Assembly (NCBI GenBank): GCA_020631395.1
Contig: JAHDHI010000048.1
Span: 1-37,697 of the forward strand
DNA: 37,697 nucleotides
Source of the DNA: Bizionia sp.
GTDB lineage: Bacteria; Bacteroidota; Bacteroidia; Flavobacteriales; Flavobacteriaceae
Direction: 5' to 3'
The notes below the pieces were generated by a model. The model ran no database searches. It saw only the letters and a program-made list of their open reading frames with translations, and was not told the DNA's origin. Below are positions 27,734-34,562 of the stretch, piece by piece. The translations under genes were made by a program, and so were the position numbers. The stretch's first letter is position 1. Each line of letters starts with the position of its first letter.

Positions 27734-28348
27734 TTAAAACAGCCCATTGATTTGTGCGTCAATCTTGTTGATGATGCTTCCCAGATCTTCTGGATTGGAA
27801 ACGAAATCGAGACTATCTACGTCTATGACCAATAAGTTTCCTTTGTCATATCCAGTAATCCACGCTTCATAGCGCTCGTTTAGCCTACTCAGGTAATCGA
27901 TGCTTATCGAGTTTTCATAGTCTCGACCACGTTTGTGAATTTGGGATACCAAATTGGAAATGGAACTACGCAGATAAATCAATAGATCTGGACCTTGAAC
28001 AAAGCCTTCCATTAAATCGAAAAGTGATTTGTAGTTTTCGAAATCACGATTGGTCATGAGACCCATTGCGTGCAAGTTTGGCGCAAAAATATGCGCATCT
28101 TCATATATTGTACGATCTTGAATGATATCTTTTCCACTTTTTCGTATTTGAGAAACTTGACGAAAACGACTATTTAAAAAATAGACTTGCAAATTAAAAC
28201 TCCAGCGCTCCATTTGATTATAGAAGTCATCCAAGTAAGGATTGTCCACGACATCTTCCAATTGAGCCTCCCATTTAAAATGTTTGGCAAGTAATTTTGT
28301 AAGCGTAGTCTTTCCTGCTCCTATGTTTCCGGCAATGGCAACGTGCAT
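27734..28348 (-). CDS. Deoxynucleoside kinase (dNK / dGK-dAK type)
   Basis: 204 aa. The P-loop GNIGAGKTTL is at the N-terminus and QDRTIYEDAHIFA carries the DR-type motif of the deoxyadenosine/deoxyguanosine kinase family. RGRDYENSISIDYLSRLNERYE is the lid region. It phosphorylates salvaged deoxynucleosides in the cytosol. It begins two bases after the stop of the upstream propeller-like gene, so the two are probably co-transcribed, perhaps with the two-component genes. Confidence 0.9.
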   Translation of the reverse strand: MHVAIAGNIGAGKTTLTKLLAKHFKWEAQLEDVVDNPYLDDFYNQMERWSFNLQVYFLNSRFRQVSQIRKSGKDIIQDRTIYEDAHIFAPNLHAMGLMTNRDFENYKSLFDLMEGFVQGPDLLIYLRSSISNLVSQIHKRGRDYENSISIDYLSRLNERYEAWITGYDKGNLLVIDVDSLDFVSNPEDLGSIINKIDAQINGLF

Positions 28349-28350
28349 AT

Positions 28351-29130
28351 TTATTTCTTTTTAATTAGGTATTGATGAAGAAATCCATCGTGGTAAATAT
28401 ACACGATTTCATTGAGTACCAAAAACTGATTTATTAACAAATTAGGAATTGAAATGGGGACGAATGCACGGGTCCCCTTATTCAGGTAAAACAGCTTGTT
28501 TTCCTTTTTGAGTAATAGATTGTCGTTGCTTTCCCTTAATGTTGTAAAGCCCGTATTTTCAATTTTAAATAGCAAGCTTCCAAAGTAGTTATAGGCATAC
28601 AAGTAGTCTTTTGTAAGCAACCAACAAGTATTGTAGTTGCTGGCAATATCTAAAATGTCGCTTTTTATGGGCAAGGTCTTGGCCCTTGTTTTATTTGTCT
28701 TGTAATCGAACAATTCCAAGACTTGATCGTCTTGATTGTAAAGCCAAAAGGTGTTATCACTTCCTGTGGAAATGTGAGTGACATTCCTGTAGGAGTTGAT
28801 TGCATTGAAGTCTATTTTGTAAATTTCTGCCAGTCTATTGTCCAAGATGACGACCGTATTGAAGGCTTTGTAAAATACGTTTATCTTCAATGGGTTAAAA
28901 GTGTTTGCGGAACTTATGGTTCCCAATTGAATGTTGCTATATTTCAACGTCTCTTTTTCTTTTTTTGCAATAAGCGTATTGTTTTTGATAAAGAATAGGG
29001 TTTTAAAGGCGTCTATGCCGATTAAAGCATCTGCTTTAAAAGGTGTTTTGCCAATGTGCTCGGAGCTTATGGATTCTTGACCAAACGCAAAGAACGACAA
29101 AAGGAGGAAAAAGTAGTTTGTGCTTTTCAT
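28351..29130 (-). CDS. Exported protein, possible beta-propeller
   Basis: About 259 aa from the ATG at 29130 (MKSTNYFFLLLSFFAFGQ), a clear signal peptide; an ATG four codons upstream is also in frame. The mature part repeats short beta-strand patterns (TFWLYNQDDQVLELFDYKT, TCWLLTKDYLYAYNYFGSLLFKIE, KENKLFYLNKG), typical of propeller-like proteins of flavobacteria. No catalytic motif is seen. It sits between the response regulator (34-bp gap) and the nucleoside kinase (2-bp gap). It could be a periplasmic sensor accessory, but that is inference. Confidence 0.65.
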   Translation of the reverse strand: MKSTNYFFLLLSFFAFGQESISSEHIGKTPFKADALIGIDAFKTLFFIKNNTLIAKKEKETLKYSNIQLGTISSANTFNPLKINVFYKAFNTVVILDNRLAEIYKIDFNAINSYRNVTHISTGSDNTFWLYNQDDQVLELFDYKTNKTRAKTLPIKSDILDIASNYNTCWLLTKDYLYAYNYFGSLLFKIENTGFTTLRESNDNLLLKKENKLFYLNKGTRAFVPISIPNLLINQFLVLNEIVYIYHDGFLHQYLIKKK

Positions 29131-29164
29131 TGTATAGACCAAAGTACAAAAACTAAACCATTTT

Positions 29165-29854
29165 CTAATATACTATTTTGTAACCAAAACCACGGACATT
29201 CAATATTTGGATGGAATCGTCCAGTTTTAGCTTTTTTCTAAGCTTGCTAATAAATACATCCATGCTTCTTGCATTGAAGAAATCGTCGTTTCCCCAAAGT
29301 TTATTGAGAATCAAGGAGCGATCCAAAACTTGATTCTTGTTTTTTATCAGGTGAAACAACAAATGTGCTTCACGATGTGTGAGTTGTATGTGGTCTTCAC
29401 TTTTGAATTGCAATGTTTGTTTTGGAAAATCGAAAGTGTAATTTCCGAGTTGGAGGATGTTTGCTGTCCTTTGTATAATGGTGCGGTGTAGCAAGTTGTT
29501 TATTCTCACTATTAATTCCTCCATGCTAAAGGGTTTTTTCAAATAATCATTGCCTCCAATGGTAAAGCCTTCCACGACATCTTGTGTTTGTGATTTTGCG
29601 GTAAGAAATATAATGGGGATGCCATTGTCCATAGTGCGGATTTCCTTGGCTAAGGTGAATCCATCTTTTTTAGGCATCATGACATCCAAGACTAAAAGTT
29701 CTGGCTGCATTTTTTTATAGGTATTCATGGCCTTTTCCCCATCCTCGCAAAGCAATACGGTAAAATTTCGTGTCTCTAGGCTTTCTTTAATGATTTGCCC
29801 CAAGGCAGGCTCGTCTTCGGCAAGCAATATGGTAGTTTTGTTTTCGATATTCAT
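29165..29854 (-). CDS. Response regulator, OmpR/PhoB type
   Basis: 229 aa. The receiver domain has acidic residues ED(E) at 13-15, phospho-acceptor Asp57 in LLVLDVMMPKKDG, the TAK switch Thr, and Lys in YLKKPF. A winged-helix DNA-binding domain follows, with LTHREAHLLFHLIKN and the C-terminal ISKLRKKL...GFGYKI. It is paired with the histidine kinase 59 bp upstream. Triple TTAAC repeats at 10-bp period in the divergent promoter region are the obvious candidate binding sites for this OmpR-type domain. Confidence 0.93.
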   Translation of the reverse strand: MNIENKTTILLAEDEPALGQIIKESLETRNFTVLLCEDGEKAMNTYKKMQPELLVLDVMMPKKDGFTLAKEIRTMDNGIPIIFLTAKSQTQDVVEGFTIGGNDYLKKPFSMEELIVRINNLLHRTIIQRTANILQLGNYTFDFPKQTLQFKSEDHIQLTHREAHLLFHLIKNKNQVLDRSLILNKLWGNDDFFNARSMDVFISKLRKKLKLDDSIQILNVRGFGYKIVY

Positions 29855-29913
29855 ATGGTTAGAATTTTATTTTGCAAAGCCAAAAAATGATGGACAGGCA
29901 AAGGCGAAGTATT

Positions 29914-31479
29914 TCAAATGTTTGGAATCGTAATTTTGAAAGTGGTACCCCCATTTAAGTTTACAGCTATTGTTCCGTTATGCTTTTCAATTATCTTTTT
30001 GGTGTAATACAATCCAATGCCAAACCCTTTTACATCGTGCGTATTGCCTTTTGGCATACGATAGAATTTTTCAAAAATTTGATTGAGGTTGGCTTGGGTC
30101 AATGTGTTGCCGTTATCAGAAATAAATATGTCTACATTGTTTGTTTTCTTTCGTATTTCAACAGAAATGGAATCTCCTCCATATTTCATGGCATTGTCGA
30201 TGACATTGTTTATCGCATTTTCAAAATGGAAAACATCGACCTTAGCTATTATGTTTTCGGATGAAGCATTAAAACTTAATGTTTTGTCTGTAGTTTGCAT
30301 TTGGTGTTTTTCTACTTGTAGACTCAACATTTGTACAATATCTACAGCTTCTTTATTTAAATTTAGACTTTCGCTATCTAAAGTCGCAGTCTCCAAAAGT
30401 TTTTCCACCATGATGTTAAGCTTGGACAATTGGTTGGTAGAAAGTTCCAAATATGTTTTTGTCTTTGCTTTGTCATCGATGACATTGAAGTCTTTGATGC
30501 TTTCCAATGCCACACTGATGGTAGCGATTGGCGTTTTGAATTCGTGGGTGATGTTGCTTATTAAATCATTCTTGACTTCTGCAAGTTGTTTTTGACGATT
30601 AATGACCTTGAGCATATACATCAAGCAACTTATGACAGCCAATACCAATAGAGTGGAAATCATAATGCCAGATAAAATACGTTTCAATATAATTTTGGTT
30701 TCATTGTTGAAATGAACTTCTAAAAAACCTTCTTTAGGAAAAAGCATGGATTTGGAAGAAGTACTCAAAGTTGCAGACTCTATGTTCGGAACGTTAAAAC
30801 GCTGGGTTGAATTAAAAGAAGACTTGTAGCTTAAACCGTAGTTCAAGCTCAAGTTCTTGCGCTGGAATTCTTGATTTAGGAGAGAGTCCATACTCTTTAA
30901 ATTCAACGAGTCAAGAGATATTGATAAGACGATTTTTGAGGTAAGTAAGCTAAAAGGATCATTTTGTATGGAATCATTGAACTTGGTCCAATCCATTCTT
31001 TTTGTCGTAAAATGTTTCTCAGTAAGCACTCTTAATCTATTGTCTCTTACAGAATCATTAAATTGGGTTATCCCCATTTGTTCATGTAAATGATGTTTGT
31101 CGTAATGAATTTGAGCTCTAATGGAATCTTCTAGGGACTTTTTTTTTAAAATGGTTATTCCCCTTTTTGTGCTTCCCATGGTAACGGAGTCTGTAAATGT
31201 GAACTCATTGATGTGGCTCATCATTGATTCCAAGTCACTTGTTATGGTTGGCCAATAACAAGTATCACTACTTGTCATGGTAAAGTCAAGGGTTTGTTTC
31301 TTGGCGAGATTCTCATAGTAATTGTTTACTGCATTGTCCAAACTGACTTGTACATCGTTTATGAGTTGTTGCTTGTTGATTTGGTAATTCTTATAGTTCC
31401 AATAAACTTGTATGGATATGGTGCTCGCTATGACAAGTATTATGATGTAAAGAATCCAATTGAGTTTTTTGTTGTTCAT
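29914..31479 (-). CDS. Sensor histidine kinase
   Basis: 521 aa. TM1 is at about 7-28 and TM2 at about 262-286 (GIMISTLLVLAVISCLMYML). The roughly 230-residue periplasmic region between them is unrecognised. The HisKA domain has the phospho-acceptor His312 in SNITHEFKTPIATIS. The HATPase domain has the N box (NVIDNAMKYGG), G1 (ISDNGNTL) and G2 (GFGIGLYYTKKIIEKHNG). There is no HAMP domain. It is divergent from the GLPGLI genes; the TTAAC array is about 40 bp upstream of its start, so autoregulation is possible. Confidence 0.92.
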   Translation of the reverse strand: MNNKKLNWILYIIILVIASTISIQVYWNYKNYQINKQQLINDVQVSLDNAVNNYYENLAKKQTLDFTMTSSDTCYWPTITSDLESMMSHINEFTFTDSVTMGSTKRGITILKKKSLEDSIRAQIHYDKHHLHEQMGITQFNDSVRDNRLRVLTEKHFTTKRMDWTKFNDSIQNDPFSLLTSKIVLSISLDSLNLKSMDSLLNQEFQRKNLSLNYGLSYKSSFNSTQRFNVPNIESATLSTSSKSMLFPKEGFLEVHFNNETKIILKRILSGIMISTLLVLAVISCLMYMLKVINRQKQLAEVKNDLISNITHEFKTPIATISVALESIKDFNVIDDKAKTKTYLELSTNQLSKLNIMVEKLLETATLDSESLNLNKEAVDIVQMLSLQVEKHQMQTTDKTLSFNASSENIIAKVDVFHFENAINNVIDNAMKYGGDSISVEIRKKTNNVDIFISDNGNTLTQANLNQIFEKFYRMPKGNTHDVKGFGIGLYYTKKIIEKHNGTIAVNLNGGTTFKITIPNI

Positions 31480-31519
31480 AAATCAAAAGTAAATGTTAAA
31501 AGCATAGAAAACCAATCAC

Positions 31520-31574
31520 TTAACAGACGTTAACATTAGTTAACGAAGATATTTGGTTTTTGATTGCACCTTTA
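31520..31574 (+). promoter_or_regulatory. Triple TTAAC operator and promoter of the first GLPGLI gene
   Basis: TTAAC occurs at 31520, 31530 and 31540, an exact 10-bp period, as expected for tandem OmpR-type half-sites on one DNA face. TTGG at 31553 and a -7-like CACCTTTA at 31567-31574 follow. The distance from the last TTAAC to the -7-like box equals that in the second promoter. The binding protein is inferred to be the adjacent response regulator. Confidence 0.65.
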
Positions 31575-31596
31575 CGTTGAATAAAAAACTAAAACA

Positions 31597-32388
31597 ATGA
31601 AAACGAGGATTAAGTGGTTGGTTGTCATATTGTGTATTACTTTTTTCTATGGGCAATCACAAGATTTTGAAGGGATGGCATATTACAAGTCGCATGTTAA
31701 AGTGAATATGGAAACTAATGGTGACAACGAGATGTCTTCAAGTGATAGACAAGTTCAAGAAGAGTTGAGTAAACTGTTGCAACGGGATTACATTTTGACA
31801 TTTAGCAATGCAGAATCTTTATACAAAGAAAATGAGAAGGTAAAGGTTTCTACACCGCAGGGAACAAATATGGTTGTGATGGATAACAATCCCATAGGGG
31901 TTCTATATAAGAATATGAAAGAAAGCAGGTTTGTTAGAGAAGTCGAGTTTATGGGGAAAAGGTTTTTGGTAAAGGATAGTTTAGATCTTCCGAAATGGAC
32001 TTTAGGAAAAGATAAAAAAAAGATAGGGGAATACACATGTTATAAAGCGACACTTGAAATGGAGCATTCAACCATAGAAAAAAAAGAAGGGAAGTACAGA
32101 TCTGTTCTGAAAAATAAAAATATTGTTGCATGGTATACCTTGGAAATACCAATAACCAATGGCCCTTCTGACTTTGAAGGCTTGCCAGGCCTGATTTTGG
32201 AAGTCAATGATGGAAAAACAACACTTGTTTGCAACAAAATCATATTAAATCCTCAAAAAGGGATTGATATAAAAGAACCTACAAGAGGAAAGCAAATTAC
32301 CCAAGACGGATTTGAGGCAATGAAAGTTAAAAAAAACAAAGAAAGATTAGATTCGATTCAGGTTTTTTCAGAAGATCATAACCATTGA
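31597..32388 (+). CDS. GLPGLI family exported protein 1
   Basis: 263 aa with a signal peptide (MKTRIKWLVVILCITFFYGQ) and a mature start at about SQDFEGMAYYKS. The family-defining GLPGLILEV is at 195-203. Two cysteines shared by all three paralogs, in GEYTCYKA and TLVCNKI, may form a disulfide. It is the shortest of the three, with a brief charged loop before AWYTLEIPI. The GLPGLI family (TIGR01200) is confined mainly to Bacteroidota and its function is unknown. It is divergent from the sensor kinase and probably periplasmic. Confidence 0.85.
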   Translation: MKTRIKWLVVILCITFFYGQSQDFEGMAYYKSHVKVNMETNGDNEMSSSDRQVQEELSKLLQRDYILTFSNAESLYKENEKVKVSTPQGTNMVVMDNNPIGVLYKNMKESRFVREVEFMGKRFLVKDSLDLPKWTLGKDKKKIGEYTCYKATLEMEHSTIEKKEGKYRSVLKNKNIVAWYTLEIPITNGPSDFEGLPGLILEVNDGKTTLVCNKIILNPQKGIDIKEPTRGKQITQDGFEAMKVKKNKERLDSIQVFSEDHNH

Positions 32389-32453
32389 TGACTGTCTTTT
32401 TAGAATATGAGTAGCATGAGAGTCATTGCATTTACCAAAAATATTTTATTAGG

Positions 32454-32508
32454 TTAACACACGTTAACATTGGTTAACTATAAACATTGGATAGGGTTTG
32501 CATATTTG
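32454..32508 (+). promoter_or_regulatory. Triple TTAAC operator and promoter of the second GLPGLI gene
   Basis: TTAAC occurs at 32454, 32464 and 32474. TTGG at 32487 and CATATTTG at 32501-32508 (7/8 to TAnnTTTG) follow. All elements are in the same register as at the first promoter: the -7-like box starts 27 bases after the last TTAAC begins in both. Coding sequences differ far more, so this looks like selective constraint. Confidence 0.65.
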
Positions 32509-32541
32509 TAACATCGATTTAATTATTAAAATAACAAAAAA

Positions 32542-33384
32542 ATGAAAAGAATAGTATTGACATTGGTAACGATTTTGATTGGCGTCTCAATTTTCGCCCA
32601 AGATTTTCAAGGTGTCGCCACCTATAAGTCCAAACGAAAAATGGATTTGAAGATGGATAGTACCCAGCTTGACTCTGGTATGCAGGAACTTATTATGGAG
32701 AAGCTTAAGAAGCAGTTTGAAAAGACCTATGTGTTAAGGTTCAACAAAACAGAATCCATATATAAAGAGGATGAGAAATTAGATGCTCCACAACCAGCAG
32801 GAATGCAAATAATGGTTATGAGTACTGGAGGAACAGGTGTTCTTTACAAGAATACCAAGGAAGGACGTTTTGCCAACCAAAACGAATCATTCAGTAAATT
32901 ATTCCTAATAAAGGACAAGTTGAAGAAGTTGGATTGGAAGTTGGAAAGCGAAACCAAAAACATAGGCGAATATACTTGTTACAAGGCAACATTGAAGAGG
33001 AAGGTGGAGATAAGGGAAAGCATTATGACCATAAAAGGAACTAGAAAGGATTCTGAAGAGGATGAAGACAAAGAACCAGAAATGGAAGAGATTACCATCA
33101 CTGCATGGTACACGACACAGATTCCAGTAAATAACGGACCAGGAAACTATTATGGACTTCCAGGATTGATTTTGGAAGTGAACGATGGTATGGAAACGGT
33201 GATTTGCAGTAAGATTGTATTGAATCCCAAAAACAAAGTTGCCATTTCAGAACCTAAAAAAGGAAAGGAAGTCACTCAAGAAAAGTATGATGCCATCATG
33301 GAAAAGAAAATGAAGGAAATGGAAGAACAGTATCATAGGCCAGGCAAGGATGGGCATCGAATGGAATTTAGAGTTGGAGGATAG
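32542..33384 (+). CDS. GLPGLI family exported protein 2
   Basis: 280 aa with a signal peptide (MKRIVLTLVTILIGVSIFAQ); the mature protein starts DFQGVATYKSKRKMDL. GLPGLILEV is at 205-213. The shared cysteines are in GEYTCYKA and VICSKI. A charged insert (about KGTRKDSEEDEDKEPEMEE) precedes AWYTTQIPV. The Lys/Glu-rich C-terminus resembles paralog 3. It has its own promoter with a TTAAC array. Confidence 0.86.
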   Translation: MKRIVLTLVTILIGVSIFAQDFQGVATYKSKRKMDLKMDSTQLDSGMQELIMEKLKKQFEKTYVLRFNKTESIYKEDEKLDAPQPAGMQIMVMSTGGTGVLYKNTKEGRFANQNESFSKLFLIKDKLKKLDWKLESETKNIGEYTCYKATLKRKVEIRESIMTIKGTRKDSEEDEDKEPEMEEITITAWYTTQIPVNNGPGNYYGLPGLILEVNDGMETVICSKIVLNPKNKVAISEPKKGKEVTQEKYDAIMEKKMKEMEEQYHRPGKDGHRMEFRVGG

Positions 33385-33428
33385 TAAAAGTGGAGCAAAT
33401 TTTTTAAAGCATAAAAATTAAGAATACT

Positions 33429-33489
33429 TTAACGTATTGAGGTTAAACTTAATGTAACGGGGAGAGTCTTACAGTTACTAATAACTGTG
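33429..33489 (+). promoter_or_regulatory. Degenerate TTAAC-type operator and promoter of the third GLPGLI gene
   Basis: TTAAC is at 33429. Off-consensus half-sites TAAAC at 33444 and GTAAC at 33454 keep the 10-bp period, and TAACTGTG at 33482-33489 is a 7/8 match to the -7 element, 28 bases after the last half-site begins (27 in the other two promoters). Probably a weaker version of the same control site. Confidence 0.4.
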
Positions 33490-33537
33490 TTTCTGAAAGA
33501 AAACAAATACTTAACACTCAACCTAATACTCAATACG

Positions 33538-34524
33538 ATGAATTTAAAATCCATTAAAACTCTATTCACTTGCTTGTTGCTTTTTGCATTTGCGTCCGCA
33601 TATGCGCAAGATGATTTTCAAGGTCTAGCGACATACCAATCCAAAACTTCTGTAGATTTAGATCAATGGGGAGGAAGGCAAATGAGCCCAGAACGCAAGA
33701 AGATGATAATGGATAGGATGAAAAGCATGTTCGAAAAGACATATATCTTGACATTCAACAAAGCTGAATCCATTTATAAGGAAGAGGAAAAGTTGGAAGC
33801 ACCTGGAAGTAGAGGCGGTTTCGGAAGAATGATGGGAAGTTTCACAGCTGGAGCACAATATAAAAATGTAAAGGAAAACCAATTTTTACAAGACCAGGAG
33901 TTTTTTGGAAAGCAGTTTCTAATCAAGGAAGACCTTCAGAAATTGGAATGGAAGATGACCGGTGAAACCAAACAAATAGGTAAATACATGTGTATGAAAG
34001 CGACTGCTACAAAAAAAGGAGACGAGATGGATTTTATGAACATGCGTAGACGGGGGAAAAAGAAAGAAGAGGAATCCAAGGACAAGGACAAAGGGAATAG
34101 AAGCATCGGAGCAAGTGGAGATGGCGAGTTGAAAGATGGCGAGGAAGTAAAAGATACATCAGCCGTTGCTTCCAACAATTCCAAGGGCGACAAGCCAAAA
34201 GACTTTATGGCTGAAGTAGAAGTGCCTAAAGAAATAGAAGTGACGGCTTGGTATACAATGCAAATTCCAGTAAGTCAGGGACCAGGAGAGTATTGGGGAT
34301 TGCCAGGTTTGATTTTGGAAGTAAATGCAGGTAAAACAACGATTCTTTGTTCCAAGATCGTCATGAACCCAACCGAGAAGAACGAAATAAAGAAACCATC
34401 GAAAGGCAAAGAAGTGACCAAACAAGAGTACAATGACATCATTAAGAAGAAAATGGAGGAAATGCGCGAAATGTATGGTGGTAGAAACCGTAGAGGACAA
34501 AGAGAAGGCAGAGGTAGAAATTAA
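33538..34524 (+). CDS. GLPGLI family exported protein 3
   Basis: 328 aa from the ATG at 33538 (MNLKSIKTLFTCLLLFAFASAYAQ, a good signal peptide). An upstream in-frame ATG would add 17 residues with no signal-like character and would overlap the promoter. GLPGLILEV is at 254-262; the shared cysteines are in GKYMCMKA and ILCSKI. At the place where paralog 1 has a short loop there is a highly charged, low-complexity insert of roughly 65 residues (KKKEEESKDKDKGN and on). The C-terminus is Arg/Gly-rich (YGGRNRRGQREGRG). The outer-membrane barrel gene follows after 38 bp and is likely co-transcribed. Confidence 0.86.
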   Translation: MNLKSIKTLFTCLLLFAFASAYAQDDFQGLATYQSKTSVDLDQWGGRQMSPERKKMIMDRMKSMFEKTYILTFNKAESIYKEEEKLEAPGSRGGFGRMMGSFTAGAQYKNVKENQFLQDQEFFGKQFLIKEDLQKLEWKMTGETKQIGKYMCMKATATKKGDEMDFMNMRRRGKKKEEESKDKDKGNRSIGASGDGELKDGEEVKDTSAVASNNSKGDKPKDFMAEVEVPKEIEVTAWYTMQIPVSQGPGEYWGLPGLILEVNAGKTTILCSKIVMNPTEKNEIKKPSKGKEVTKQEYNDIIKKKMEEMREMYGGRNRRGQREGRGRN

Positions 34525-34562
34525 TGCTTTACTCCCCTAAATAAACAAACCAATTTAAAAAG

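Noticed and set aside
33487-33537. Upstream in-frame ATG for GLPGLI protein 3.
   Set aside because: The added residues precede a normal signal peptide and the ATG abuts the -7 element.
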